DNA from: Hymenobacter latericoloratus
GTDB lineage: Bacteria > Bacteroidota > Bacteroidia > Cytophagales > Hymenobacteraceae
Direction: 5' to 3'
Assembly: GCF_014199535.1 (NCBI RefSeq)
Contig: NZ_JACHNV010000002.1
Location: 1 to 64,000, forward strand
Length of the DNA: 64,000 bases
Part shown: positions 49,119 through 59,272 of the stretch, piece by piece
How positions within the stretch are numbered: the first letter of the stretch is position 1
How the letters are laid out: the number at the start of each line of letters is the position of its first letter
Notes under the pieces: model-generated
The model's database searches: none
Told to the model about the DNA's origin: nothing
The model's input: the letters and a program-made list of their open reading frames with translations, nothing else
Translations under genes and position numbers: made by a program

Positions 49119-52100
49119 CTATCGCTTCAGCAGCCGCACTACGGCCGAGCCGTCGGCCATATCCAGGTGCAGCAGGTACACCCCTGGGGCCAAGTGGCGC
49201 AGATCAAGCGGGTAGTGGAAGGCTGCGGCAGCTTTGGGCAGCGTCTGGGTGAAAAGGCTGCGGCCCAGGCCATCGGTCAGGCGCAGAGTAAGTGGGCCGC
49301 GGTGGGCGTTATCTACCTTTACCGTGAACAGGGCCGGGCTGGGGTTGGGGTACACTTCAATGCCCGGCAGCAGAACCGCGCTGGTAGTAGTTGTGATGGT
49401 GGCAACCGTCTGGCAGCCTTCGTTGGAGTAGCCCGAGGCGCCGTTGGCGTTGAGGGCCCGCACCCGGTAGCAGAACGTGCCGTTGGTCCGGAGCTGGTCG
49501 GTGTAATCAGTAATGTTAGCTCCTACGGTAGCAATCCGGCTGAAAGCCGTGGTATTCAACTGGGCCCGCTCAATCTCGAAGCCGGTTTCGTTGCCCGAGT
49601 TGTCTGACCACTGCAGGCTGAGGCTAACCGTGTTGCTGGCCGCAACCGGGGCCTGCACGCTCAGGCCGGAAGGGGCGGCCGGGGGCTCGTTCAACGTATA
49701 GATATCCAGCTTCCAGCCGGTGAGGGTGCCGCCGTTGCCCGCCCTGGCATCCCGGATGGTCAGCGTCCAGCTGCCAAAGGCCGGGCTGTTAAGCAGCTCC
49801 CCGAGAGAAGTAGCCGGCCGCACGCTGATGCCCGCCGGAATAGGACAGGTCGGGGCGGCGGCCTCATCGGCAAAGCTCAGGTTTAGGTTGGCCGTGCCGG
49901 GGCAGGCCTGGGCCAGCAGCACGGCCCGGCTGCCGGCCGGGTTGGTGAGGGTGATTTCCAACTCACTGATATCGGGGTGGGTAAGCGTCAGGTCGCGCAC
50001 GCGCACGTCCGAAACCCGCTCGGTATTACCTATGAAAATGCTGGAGGTAAGTACGGACCCGGCGCCCGCGCCAATGGAGCGCGGAACCTGGGGGGCCGTA
50101 ATGGCGCGCAGCGTGTGCGTACCCGTCCGGAACGGCTGGGTAGCCGAATACAGGGCCGTAGCGCAGTTGCTGAGGCCGCGCACGCGCACGTAGTAGGAGG
50201 TAGTGGGCTGCAGCAGCGGCGTTGTAAAGCTGGTGCCCGTCAGGCCGGCCTGGTTGATAACCAGGTTGGCGAAGGCGGCATCGGTAGCTACCTGCACCTC
50301 GTAAGCGGTGGCGTTGGGTACGGCCGTCCAGGTAATGCGCGGCCGCAGGGTGGCCACCTCATTGGCGGCCGGGGTGGTTACGGTGGCGGCCTGCGTGGCC
50401 GAGGGCTGCAGGGTCAGCAGCAGGTCCAGCCCCCGCGTCACGCCCCCGCTCGTGCCCGTCAGCCGAATGGTGTAGGTGCCGGCCGCCGCCGTGGAAGCCG
50501 TGGCAATGGTGGCCGTAGTGCTGCCGCCCGCCGCCAGGGTAGGGGCCCCGTAGCTGATGGTTACGCCGGCCGGTACGTTGGTGGCCGACAGCGCAACCTC
50601 GCCGGCAAAGCCCAGCAGCTGCCCCACGCCGATGGGGAGGGTAGCGGCGCTGCCCGGACAAAGTGCCAGCGTAGCGGCCGTGCCGCTCTGCAGAAAAAAG
50701 GTGGGGCCGGTGGGCGCCGCCAGGGTCAGATTCTGGTCGGAAATATCGAAGAAGATGCCGGTACTGGCCTGCACGCGCACCCGAACGGCGGTGCTGGCGG
50801 TGGTGCCGGCCGGTATAGCTACGTTCTCAAAACCATCATTGGGCGTATTTGCCAGCAGCACGGTAGGATAGGTCTGGCCCCCATCGGTGGAAAGCAAGAT
50901 ATTGACGGTGGTGGCATTGATGGGAGCCTGGGTGGTGTTGGCTACGTCCCAGATAACCTGCTGCTGCGCGCCCGCCAGCCAGGCGGTAGCCGTGTTGGGG
51001 GCCCGCACCACAAACGGCCCGGCCGTGGGTACTACCACTACGTGCATGGAATCGTAGTTTACCCCCCCGCCCACGGAGCGGTTGTCGCGGGCCACCAGCC
51101 GGAAGATCAGCCGCCGCCCATAAGTCGGCAGCAATTCCCCAATGGTCTGGGTGTTGCTGAGAATATCCGTCAGGCGCGGAAACGTGCGGGAGGGGCTGGC
51201 AGTGGGCCGGAACGAGCGAAAGATCGGGGCATCGGCGGCGGGCGCGTTCGGGCTGCCCTCGGGGCCCAGGTTGTACTGCTCCCAGGCGTAGGTCAGGGCG
51301 TCGCCGTTGCCATCGGTGGCCGAGCCCGTCAGTACGAAGGGCGTCCGGATGGGAATAGCGTAGTTGGCGCCCGCATCTACCTGGGGCGGGTTGTTGCCGG
51401 AGGGAGTATTCACGGAGCAGTTGCCGCGGCCGGTAATGTGGGCCACAATCTGGTCGAAGCTGCGGGAGTGAAAATAGGCGTCGGAGTTGGGCTGCAGGTT
51501 GTCGGCGCCGCAGATGCCGGCGTAGGCCATAATGGTAGAGCCCGAGCCCGGCTCAAAGGCCGACGCCGAAACCCGGTTGTCGCTGCAAAACTCGGTGGTG
51601 CTGTTAAAGGTATGGTCGGCCCCGAACTGGTGCCCCATTTCGTGGGCTACGTAATCCACGTCGAAGGCATCGTTGCGGGGCGCCGTGGAGCCGGTAACGC
51701 CCATGGCCTTTTCCGGCTGGCACACCGAGGCCTTCAGGGCAATGCCCCCGCCGCCCGTGCTGAACACGTGTCCGATGTCGTAGTTGGCGGGCCCGATCAG
51801 CGAATCGGCGGCCTGCTGATTTTCCTCCAGCATGGCCTCGCCGTTGTCATTAGAATAGGGGTCCTTGGCCGCATCCAAAAAGATCAGCCGGTCAGTATTC
51901 TCCACCAACAGCATCCGCACGGCCAGCTCTTTCTCATAAATGCCATTCACGCGGCTGAGCGAAGTGACCATGGCGGCCAGGGCTCCGGCTTTGGTACCCC
52001 CGTGAAAGGCAGCATACTCGCCGGTGCAGGCCAGGGCCAGGCGGTAGGTGCGCAGGGTAGTACCGTTGGGTACGGCGGCGCGGGCGGCCTGGCGAAGAGA

Positions 52101-52691
52101 CACCGGCGCTACGTCTTCCGCCGCCGAAGCAGTGGCGCACACAAACGGAAACGCGGCGCGGTTCATGGCCCGCCGGTCGAAAACCAGGTGGGTATCCGTG
52201 CCCTGCTCGGCCGGATCGATGTACACCGTTTTGTCGGCGGCCAGAATCAGGGCATGAAACCCAGAAGGGCTCACATCGAGGCGGGCGGTGGCGGTAGGGT
52301 CGTCGATGCCCTGGGCCGCGTAGGTCTGGATATCGGGGAAGCGGGCGGCCAGCTCGGGCGCCATGACGGGCGCCCTGGCCACCCGAAACCGCTGGGAAGT
52401 GCCATCGGGCAAGGGCAACGACACCACGGTGGCCGAGCCGGCCGCGCTGGTGCCGCGCGCCACCGGGGCACTCCTCAACGCGCTCCGCAGGGCCGGCAGC
52501 CGGAACGTAACGGACCGGAAGTACGTCAGCGGCGGCGCCGATTTCCGGGCTGCCGCCGGTAGCGTGGGAGCATCGGCCCAAAGCACCTGCTGCGCCACGG
52601 CAGCAGAGCCGGAAACGGCCAGGAGAGCCGTTAAAGCGGCTCTTCTCAGGTAAGCCGAGGGCCCTGGGCGCGAAGTAGGTGTTTCAGACAT
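49119..52691 (-). CDS. Secreted reprolysin-type (M12B) metalloprotease with P-domain, Fn3 and T9SS sorting domain
   Basis: A 1190-residue secreted protease. Signal peptide (about 1-33), a propeptide-like region to about 205, a metzincin domain with HEMGHQFGADH (350-360) and the Met-turn (STIMAYAGIC), Ig-like repeats (about 440-700), a region with Fn3 features, a proprotein-convertase P domain (about 880-1010), a second Fn3 (about 1015-1100) and a T9SS type A C-terminal domain (from VYPNPSPALFTVKV to the terminal VVRLLKR). It should be exported by the type IX system and attached to the surface or released. The minus-strand neighbour upstream is the DUF3857 operon, separated by a terminator. 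Confidence 0.92.
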   Translation of the reverse strand: MSETPTSRPGPSAYLRRAALTALLAVSGSAAVAQQVLWADAPTLPAAARKSAPPLTYFRSVTFRLPALRSALRSAPVARGTSAAGSATVVSLPLPDGTSQRFRVARAPVMAPELAARFPDIQTYAAQGIDDPTATARLDVSPSGFHALILAADKTVYIDPAEQGTDTHLVFDRRAMNRAAFPFVCATASAAEDVAPVSLRQAARAAVPNGTTLRTYRLALACTGEYAAFHGGTKAGALAAMVTSLSRVNGIYEKELAVRMLLVENTDRLIFLDAAKDPYSNDNGEAMLEENQQAADSLIGPANYDIGHVFSTGGGGIALKASVCQPEKAMGVTGSTAPRNDAFDVDYVAHEMGHQFGADHTFNSTTEFCSDNRVSASAFEPGSGSTIMAYAGICGADNLQPNSDAYFHSRSFDQIVAHITGRGNCSVNTPSGNNPPQVDAGANYAIPIRTPFVLTGSATDGNGDALTYAWEQYNLGPEGSPNAPAADAPIFRSFRPTASPSRTFPRLTDILSNTQTIGELLPTYGRRLIFRLVARDNRSVGGGVNYDSMHVVVVPTAGPFVVRAPNTATAWLAGAQQQVIWDVANTTQAPINATTVNILLSTDGGQTYPTVLLANTPNDGFENVAIPAGTTASTAVRVRVQASTGIFFDISDQNLTLAAPTGPTFFLQSGTAATLALCPGSAATLPIGVGQLLGFAGEVALSATNVPAGVTISYGAPTLAAGGSTTATIATASTAAAGTYTIRLTGTSGGVTRGLDLLLTLQPSATQAATVTTPAANEVATLRPRITWTAVPNATAYEVQVATDAAFANLVINQAGLTGTSFTTPLLQPTTSYYVRVRGLSNCATALYSATQPFRTGTHTLRAITAPQVPRSIGAGAGSVLTSSIFIGNTERVSDVRVRDLTLTHPDISELEITLTNPAGSRAVLLAQACPGTANLNLSFADEAAAPTCPIPAGISVRPATSLGELLNSPAFGSWTLTIRDARAGNGGTLTGWKLDIYTLNEPPAAPSGLSVQAPVAASNTVSLSLQWSDNSGNETGFEIERAQLNTTAFSRIATVGANITDYTDQLRTNGTFCYRVRALNANGASGYSNEGCQTVATITTTTSAVLLPGIEVYPNPSPALFTVKVDNAHRGPLTLRLTDGLGRSLFTQTLPKAAAAFHYPLDLRHLAPGVYLLHLDMADGSAVVRLLKR

Positions 52692-52908
52692 AACAAGGGG
52701 GTAGGAGGCAACAGAGCCGTAAACAATTCCAAGGCTCTAATGTAGGCGTTTTGCGCCCGGAGCCTTAGGCTGGCAGAACACATAATTCGGACTCTGGCTT
52801 GCTGAAAATCACAGCGAGTTGTACCCACTTCACCAGCCCACCGACAGTGGTGGCAGCCACTGTGGCCAGGGTGCTGCCGGGCGGCCGATACCAACTAATA
52901 GCCACAGA

Positions 52909-52941
52909 AAAGCGCCTACCCGGTAGCAGGGTAGGCGCTTT
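52909..52941 (-). terminator. Terminator after the DUF3857 operon
   Basis: Perfect 13-bp stem AAAGCGCCTACCC / GGGTAGGCGCTTT with a seven-base loop, 25 bases past the stop of the last DUF3857 gene. Confidence 0.75.
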
Positions 52942-52965
52942 GCAGAAATCACAACGAAAACTTAC

Positions 52966-54930
52966 TCACGCATCGGTTTTCAGCAGCACCAGCTGGGCCT
53001 TGTCGGCGGCGCTGATTTTGCGGCGGAATTCCAGGTAAGCCGGGTACTCCGTGCGAGCGAAGCGGGTGCGGGGCAGCTGCAGGCGCCGGATGTACTGCAG
53101 GGTGCCATCGGGCAGGGTCTGGAGCTGGCTGGAGTAGGTGCCGAACGGGGTGCTGAGCTGCACCGGGGCCGGTAGCTGCTCGGGCCGCAGGCTGGCGGGC
53201 AGGTGCAGGCGCACGGTATCCGTCTGGGTCAGGGCATGATCCAGCCATAAATCCGTCTGCCGCTCGCCCACCGTACCCGCCGGCGCCGACCACCGGCTGA
53301 GCAGGTTGGGCGTCAGGAACACGCGCCGGCCACTGGGCGGAGCCAGAGCCGGCAAGGTCAGGGCTAGGTTTTCCGTCAGGCCGGGTACGGCCGCGCCGGG
53401 TGGGGTAGGCCGCAAGGTTACTTTCGTGAGCGTGAAATTGGCCAGCGGCAGGCGGTTGCTGATGTGCTTTTTCTGTTCGGCCAGGTCCAGGCCCGGCAGC
53501 TCCGAGACGGCATCGTACTCCAGCCCCGTGCGCAACGTGCGCAGGGTAGCCGTGGCGTTGCCCTGGGCATCGAGGTACACCTCGGCCCGCCGCTCGCGCC
53601 GGTTTTCAGCAGCACCGTAGCGGGGCGTGGCTACCAGGCGGCCGCCCTCGGGCAGTAGCAGCAGGGCGTGGCGGTTGCCCGTAAAGCCGCCCATGTACCC
53701 GAACGGGTTGCTCTGGCTGGTGCATTCCAGCCACACGGTATCGGGGCGGGCGCTTTTGGCCAGAGGCACGCACAGCACCACGTGGTTGAACTGGGAGCTG
53801 GGAAAATCCGTCCGGATGTCCTGCTCGTCGGAGCCGGCGCGTACCAGGGCCGCGTGCGCCGTGATGCCCGCCGCACCCAGCAGGGCCTTGCAGTAGTTGG
53901 TCAGGGCCTTGCAGTCGCCGTAGCCGTTGGCCGCTACCGAAGCGGCCGGAAACGTCTGCCAGCCGCCCAGCCCCAACTGAATGGATACGTAGCGGGTGTT
54001 GGCCTGCAGAAACTCATACACCTTCCGGATGCGGGCCCGCTCGTCGGTTTCGCCCTGCACCAGGGCGGCAATGCGGGCCTGCAGGGCGGGCGGCAGCACG
54101 TCGCGGCCGGCGTTCAGCTCGTAGGTCCAGCGGCTCAGGTCGGCCCAGGAATTCAGGCGGCCGGCGTGGCCTTCCACCTCAAACTCGGTAGGGGCAGTCA
54201 GCACAACGGGCGTCACATCGGCTACTGAGGGCGCATCGGGCTCCTCCTCGCGGGCAGTCAGGTCGTGCACCTGCCACTCGTAGAGCTCCTGACTACCCTG
54301 GGTCCGGCGGGTTTGGGCCGCGCCGGGGGGTAGGCGGAACTCCTGGTAGCGCAGCGGCAGGCCCGCGGGCATCAACACCTTAAACGAGGCCTGCTCTACG
54401 CTGAGCTGCTCCACGGGCTGGGGGCGCCAGGTGGAGTAAAACAGCGGGTTGTCCGACACCACTTCGTACTCAAACTCCACCGTGTAGGGGTAGGAGGGCT
54501 GGCTGAGGTCAGCTACCCGGCCCCGGGCATCGGTGGCCAGACTGAAACCGTCGGAGAGGCTGATGTCGTGGATGTCGGCGGCGCGCAGCTGGCGCAGCAG
54601 GCGGCCGTCGGCGTCGTACACGCTGCCCCGGAAGTAGCTGATGCTGTTCAGGGAGCTGTAGTACACCAGCTCCTGAGCCCAACGGGCGCCGGCTTCATCC
54701 AGCACCGTTACGGCCCGGCGCACCGTTTCCACCGTGCGCCCCACCGATTTTACCGTGAGGGTTTCCTCGTGGCGGCGCACCACGGCGTGGGCATTTTCCC
54801 GGAGCGGGGCGGGCAGGGTAGCCACCGCGTATTTGGGCGCGGGGCCGTAGGCGGCATGGGCCGGGCCGCCGAGCAGCAGCGCCAGGGCCGTAGTGCAGCC
54901 GGCGGCCAGGGGTAGCAAACAAGTGCGCAT
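52966..54930 (-). CDS. DUF3857/transglutaminase-like protein, paralogue with intact Cys
   Basis: A 654-residue exported protein: signal peptide (AHAA end, about 1-27), a DUF3857 domain (about 50-210) and a transglutaminase-like domain with the catalytic Cys in NGYGDCKALTNYC (C340) and catalytic His in SQFNHVVLCV (H383). The third triad position reads Glu in WLECTSQSN, where Asp is usual. A C-terminal DUF2569-like beta region follows. It is the last gene of a three-paralogue set; its ATG overlaps the stop of the previous one (TGATG). Members of this family are periplasmic; their substrate is unknown. Confidence 0.88.
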   Translation of the reverse strand: MRTCLLPLAAGCTTALALLLGGPAHAAYGPAPKYAVATLPAPLRENAHAVVRRHEETLTVKSVGRTVETVRRAVTVLDEAGARWAQELVYYSSLNSISYFRGSVYDADGRLLRQLRAADIHDISLSDGFSLATDARGRVADLSQPSYPYTVEFEYEVVSDNPLFYSTWRPQPVEQLSVEQASFKVLMPAGLPLRYQEFRLPPGAAQTRRTQGSQELYEWQVHDLTAREEEPDAPSVADVTPVVLTAPTEFEVEGHAGRLNSWADLSRWTYELNAGRDVLPPALQARIAALVQGETDERARIRKVYEFLQANTRYVSIQLGLGGWQTFPAASVAANGYGDCKALTNYCKALLGAAGITAHAALVRAGSDEQDIRTDFPSSQFNHVVLCVPLAKSARPDTVWLECTSQSNPFGYMGGFTGNRHALLLLPEGGRLVATPRYGAAENRRERRAEVYLDAQGNATATLRTLRTGLEYDAVSELPGLDLAEQKKHISNRLPLANFTLTKVTLRPTPPGAAVPGLTENLALTLPALAPPSGRRVFLTPNLLSRWSAPAGTVGERQTDLWLDHALTQTDTVRLHLPASLRPEQLPAPVQLSTPFGTYSSQLQTLPDGTLQYIRRLQLPRTRFARTEYPAYLEFRRKISAADKAQLVLLKTDA

Positions 54931-56975
54931 CAGGCTTTCTTCTTCAGGACCAGCTTCTCGCCCTGCTTGGTGATGACGTGGGTAAAGAACTCCCGCAGGT
55001 AAGCGTATTCTTCGGCCGAGTACACGGGCCGCACCAGGCTCATGCGGCTCACAATCTGGAGGATGCCCTGGCCGGGCTGCACGTTGTAGATAAAGCGGCC
55101 ACCGCCCTCCGGGAGCTCCACGGCCATGCCCTTCGGAGTCTCTTCCAGCTCGTAGCCTGCCGGCAGCGTGATGTTCATCATGATGGTTTCATCGAGGGCC
55201 GTGCCGAAGTCCACGGGGAAGCGTCGGCCTTCGTGCAGGAAGGGGTTTTTGTTGGTGCCGAAATAGCGCAGCGGGTTCAGGTAAATGGTGCCCACCGGGG
55301 TGTCGCTGCCAGTAGCTGCGAAGTCGTATTCCAGCGTCAGGGGCTTATGGAAGGCGTCCCGCTCCTTGAAGGCGTACTTCGGAATGCTCCAGCCTTCGTA
55401 GCCGGTGGTTATTTCTTCCACGTACTTTTTCTCGCCCAGCTTGCGCAGCTTTTCGCGCTGATCCAGGGCCAGATAGCCGCCGTGCTCCTGGTGCACCTTG
55501 CCGGTCATACCGCCCTTCTCATCCACGGTCAGGTTGATCTGGCGGTAGGTGAGCAGGCGGTCGGCGGGCTTCAGCTCCACCCAGCGCGATTCTTCGGTTT
55601 TGCTCATCACCAAGCGGCCTACCCCATTGAGGCAGCGGTAGGGCAGCATGCCGCAGGGGGCCAGCTCCTCGGTAGCATCCACCAGCAGCTCCTTGCCTTC
55701 GGGCAGGGCTACGTGGGCAATTACGTAATTGAAGCGGCTGAGCAGGGGCACGTTGGTTTCCATGCGGCCATGGCTGCGAGTGCTGAGCACCACGGGGTTG
55801 GCCTTCAGGCCGGCTTCGCGCAGGGCCGCAATCAGCAGCAGGTTTACGTCGGCCGACGACCCGGATTTCTGGTCGTAAATGCGGCGCAGGGTGCCCGAGG
55901 ACAGCAGGCCGTTGTTGCCGTTGTACTTCACGGCGCGGCGCACCAAATCGTGCACGGCGGCGGCCCGCAGGGCCGGATCGGCGTGCTGGGCTGCCAGAGC
56001 CGCCACCTGCTCCTTCAGGAAACCGCCGCGGCTTAACTGGGCCCCGAAGTTATCTTCGTTGAGCAGCTCCCGGTCAATCTTTTCCCAGGAGTTGGCTACG
56101 GGCTTGTAGGGTTCGTCGGGCCACTTGATGCCAGCCAGCTCGAAGTCAATCTTCGAAACGTAGTCGTCGGTGGTGGTCATGTAGGGCTCCTCGCGCATGG
56201 CCGGCACGTTTTTCATGGCCCAGCGGTAGTTGGTTACGCGCGGGGTAACCACCGTAGCCCCGCCCGATTCCCGCTCGCCCGTGCGCATATCCATGCTCGA
56301 CGACCACCGGATGGAGTACTGGGTCACGCCTTCGTTGCGCTCCTGCACCTCCAGGGGCTCGTAGCCCTGCATCAGCATCTTGTAGTCGAAGTATTCCGGA
56401 ATGGCGGCGCGGTATTCGCTCCAGCGCACCGGAATATCTGACTGAAACGACCAGTCCTGGAAGTTGAAGGTGAACTCCGAGGCCACGGTGTAGGTAAACT
56501 CAATGATAGAGCCCTCGCGCACATTCGGCATCGTGAACTTGCGGATGTTCACGTTGGGGGTGCTTACCTCCCGGAACATAGACTCAGAATTAAGCTTTTC
56601 CTTGACTACCTGCCCGTTTACCAGGTTATAAGTGAAGCCCCGCAAGCCGCTCATCTTTTCCTCGGTAGTGCCGCGGTGGTAGAGGGGTACTTTTACCGTG
56701 GCGTATTCGTAACCGGCTTTTTTCAGGATTTTGATGCGCGCTACCCGCTCAAAAATCACCCGGAACTGTCCTTCGTTGTAGTCGAAGATGGAGCGGCCAA
56801 AGTCGCAGAGCACCACGGCCGGAGCGGCGCTGTCGGCCACGAAGTTCTGCCCCGTTAGGTCGCGCTCATCAATTTTACCAAACTTAATGGGCTCGGCCTG
56901 GGCCTGGGCCAGCGACACGGCCGCGACGCTGCAGAGGCCGGCCAGAAACAGCCGGCGGAGTAAAGGTTGCATCAT
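54930..56975 (-). CDS. DUF3857/transglutaminase-like protein, Cys replaced
   Basis: A 681-residue exported protein; the adjacent ATGs at 56975 and 56972 give starts differing by one codon. Signal peptide (AQAQA end), a DUF3857 domain (about 45-215) and a transglutaminase-like domain in which the Cys position is Ser (S374 in GSSADVNLLL) and the His position is Tyr (FNYVIAHVAL). The Asp is present (LLVDAT). It probably has no transglutaminase activity and may bind a partner or substrate instead. It is overlapped by the next gene and separated by 173 bases from its closest paralogue upstream. Confidence 0.88.
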   Translation of the reverse strand: MMQPLLRRLFLAGLCSVAAVSLAQAQAEPIKFGKIDERDLTGQNFVADSAAPAVVLCDFGRSIFDYNEGQFRVIFERVARIKILKKAGYEYATVKVPLYHRGTTEEKMSGLRGFTYNLVNGQVVKEKLNSESMFREVSTPNVNIRKFTMPNVREGSIIEFTYTVASEFTFNFQDWSFQSDIPVRWSEYRAAIPEYFDYKMLMQGYEPLEVQERNEGVTQYSIRWSSSMDMRTGERESGGATVVTPRVTNYRWAMKNVPAMREEPYMTTTDDYVSKIDFELAGIKWPDEPYKPVANSWEKIDRELLNEDNFGAQLSRGGFLKEQVAALAAQHADPALRAAAVHDLVRRAVKYNGNNGLLSSGTLRRIYDQKSGSSADVNLLLIAALREAGLKANPVVLSTRSHGRMETNVPLLSRFNYVIAHVALPEGKELLVDATEELAPCGMLPYRCLNGVGRLVMSKTEESRWVELKPADRLLTYRQINLTVDEKGGMTGKVHQEHGGYLALDQREKLRKLGEKKYVEEITTGYEGWSIPKYAFKERDAFHKPLTLEYDFAATGSDTPVGTIYLNPLRYFGTNKNPFLHEGRRFPVDFGTALDETIMMNITLPAGYELEETPKGMAVELPEGGGRFIYNVQPGQGILQIVSRMSLVRPVYSAEEYAYLREFFTHVITKQGEKLVLKKKA

Positions 56976-57101
56976 ACCAACGGGGGTAGGGTAATTGTGA
57001 AAATCAAAGGATACATGTTCGCGGCCAGCCGGCCGCTGCGCCCGTAAGCGGGAAATAAGAAGTGGCACCAAGGTGGGGCCGGGGCGAAGGAACGCGGTAG
57101 A

Positions 57102-57121
57102 GCTGAATATCATTATTCAGC
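57102..57121. promoter_or_regulatory. Palindrome between DUF3857 genes
   Basis: GCTGAATA-TCAT-TATTCAGC, a perfect 8-bp stem. It lies between the upstream DUF3857 gene's stop (57149) and the next start. It could be an operator or a weak terminator; I cannot tell which. Confidence 0.35.
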
Positions 57122-57148
57122 GGAGCGCAACCAAACCAGCAGCCGGAT

Positions 57149-59185
57149 TTAGTGGCGGTGCAGCACAATGGGCTCGGCCAGCTTGGCCAGGGCCCGGGTG
57201 TACAGTTCGCGCAGGGCCTGGTATTCTTCGGCCGAGTAGCGGGTTTTGGTCAGGTGCAGGCGGCCCGTTACGGTGAGCGTGCGGGCCGTAGGCTGACCCA
57301 CATTGAAGATAAACCGGCCGCCATTGTTGGGCAGGTTCAGGGTAGTGCCCGCCGGCAGCTCGGTGGCGGCGTAGCCTTCGGGCAGCGTCAGCTCCACCAT
57401 ATACTCCAGGCGGCGCTCGGTGGGCAAATCTACCGGATACAGGCGGTCGGGGTGCTGAAACGGGTTGGCCGGCACGCCCAGCTGGGCCACGGGCCGTACG
57501 TAGAGCGTAGTAGCCGGGGCTTCGGCGCCGGGCAGGCGCGCGTTCAGGCTAAGAGCCACGGGCCGGGAGAGGTCGGAGGTAGTGGCCTCGGCTTTATCGA
57601 TCTGCCAGTCGGGGTGAGCCTTTTGCCATTGCTGGCGCAGTTCGGTCAGGGGCTGGCGGTTTTCAGCGGCGGCGTACCCGGCAAACTCCTGGCGCACGGT
57701 GCCCTGCAGGCCACCCTTGGCATCGAGGGTGAGGCGGGCGTGGGTGTAGCGCAAATGGGAGGTGGCAGGAGCCAGGGAAACCCAGCGCCCGGCCGGCCCC
57801 AGCAGACGGCCCTGGCCGTTAAGGCAGTTTTCGGGCAGTAGCTCCGGGGGCAGGGTAGCATCGGTAGCATCCAGCAGCAACTGCTTCCCGCCGGGCAGAG
57901 CTACGTGGGCCGCCACATAGTTGAACTGGCTGACCACCGGCAGCTCGGCTTGCACCCGGCCGTGGCGGCGCGTGCTCAGCAGCAGGGGCTGGGCCTCCAG
58001 CCCAGCCTCACGCAGCATCCGCACCAGCAGCAGATTAATTTCGGCGGCGTTGCCCTGGCGGGTTTCCAGTACCTTTTTGGGGGAATTGCGCGCGTACAGG
58101 GAGGTGGTGCCCGAGTAGCCCACGGCCTGCAGCACCAGCTGGCGGGCTGCTACCGCGCGGGCGGTAGGGTCCGGAATAGTACGCAGGGCCGCGGCCCCGT
58201 CGGCCAGGGGCGAGTCGCGCTTCAAATACTGGCCGAACTCCTCGTGCTCCAGCAGTTGCTTTTCAATCTGGGCCCAGGTCCCGATGACGTAGCTTGGCTC
58301 GCGGTTGGGGTCGAACTGAATGCGCTCCAGCTCAAAATCTACGCGGCTGAGGTAATCGGTTTCCGTCGTCAGGAAGGGCTCTTCCTGGAAGGCCGGCACG
58401 TCTTTCTGCACCCAGCGCCGGGTGATGGCCTGCGTGGAAATGGAGTAGGAGCGTTCCTGCAAGCCCGCGTGGCCGCCAAAGGAATCCTCTACTTTTTCGC
58501 GGTAGGCGGTGGTGTAAGGCGCGGAACCGGTCTCGTTAATGGCGAAGGGCCAGTAGGTGTGGCTCAGTTCCTTGTACACGAAAAAGCCCGGAATCTGGAC
58601 CCGGTACTCGCTCCAGCGCACCGGAATTTCCTGCTGAAACTGCCAGTCCTGCAGATTGAACAGGAAGGGCGAGCGGATAACGTAGGTAAACTCCAGAATA
58701 GAGCCCTCCCGCACATTGGGCAGCGTGAAGGCGTACTCATCAAGCCGCTCATTGAGCTTGCGGCTGAACACGGCCTCGGTGCGCAGGGGCTCCTTGGTCA
58801 ACTCCTTGCCCGCCAGATTATAGGTAAAGCCCTTGAGCTGCAGAATCTGCTCCCGGCGGCCGTCTTTGGGGTCGTGGTAGAGCACCACCCGCACTGTGGC
58901 GTGCTCATAGCCCGGGCGGCGCCGGATCAGCAGGCGGGCCGTGCGCTCAAAGCGCAATTCAAACCCTTCCTGCGCGCCCTGAATTTTGGATTGTCCGAAG
59001 TTGCAGAGCACCTCGGCGGCGGCCGAGTCGGGGGCGGGGCGAGCCAGCAGTTCGGCGGCTTCCTTCGCGTCCAGCTTGCCAAAACGAAGGGGTAGCTCCT
59101 GGGCCTGCGCGGCCGCAGGTAAAGAGAGCAGCAACAGGCTGCCGAAGGCTCCGCGCCGGGTGGCGGAAGCAATACAAGTAAACAT
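57149..59185 (-). CDS. DUF3857/transglutaminase-like protein, Cys replaced
   Basis: A 678-residue exported protein from the ATG at 59183-59185 (signal peptide ending AAAQAQ). It has the same domain order as the next gene and shares with it patterns such as GSILEFTY, FNLQDWQFQQEIPVRWSEYR and REEQILQLKGFTYN. The transglutaminase Cys position is Ala (A380 in GNAAEINLLL) and the His position is Tyr (FNYVAAHVAL), with the Asp kept (LLLDAT). It is first of the three paralogues and lies 87 bases after the MFS gene on the same strand. Confidence 0.87.
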   Translation of the reverse strand: MFTCIASATRRGAFGSLLLLSLPAAAQAQELPLRFGKLDAKEAAELLARPAPDSAAAEVLCNFGQSKIQGAQEGFELRFERTARLLIRRRPGYEHATVRVVLYHDPKDGRREQILQLKGFTYNLAGKELTKEPLRTEAVFSRKLNERLDEYAFTLPNVREGSILEFTYVIRSPFLFNLQDWQFQQEIPVRWSEYRVQIPGFFVYKELSHTYWPFAINETGSAPYTTAYREKVEDSFGGHAGLQERSYSISTQAITRRWVQKDVPAFQEEPFLTTETDYLSRVDFELERIQFDPNREPSYVIGTWAQIEKQLLEHEEFGQYLKRDSPLADGAAALRTIPDPTARAVAARQLVLQAVGYSGTTSLYARNSPKKVLETRQGNAAEINLLLVRMLREAGLEAQPLLLSTRRHGRVQAELPVVSQFNYVAAHVALPGGKQLLLDATDATLPPELLPENCLNGQGRLLGPAGRWVSLAPATSHLRYTHARLTLDAKGGLQGTVRQEFAGYAAAENRQPLTELRQQWQKAHPDWQIDKAEATTSDLSRPVALSLNARLPGAEAPATTLYVRPVAQLGVPANPFQHPDRLYPVDLPTERRLEYMVELTLPEGYAATELPAGTTLNLPNNGGRFIFNVGQPTARTLTVTGRLHLTKTRYSAEEYQALRELYTRALAKLAEPIVLHRH

Positions 59186-59272
59186 CAAACCAATAATAAG
59201 CTCTTCCGAATAAACCACCCAGCCGGACCAGGCCGGAGTAAAATTATTGAAAAGCCGTTGAGTTGCCAAGCC

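Noticed and set aside
49977..52562. 861-codon open frame opposite the metalloprotease gene
   Set aside because: Antisense shadow of a well-supported multi-domain protease; Gly/Arg-rich translation without a domain.
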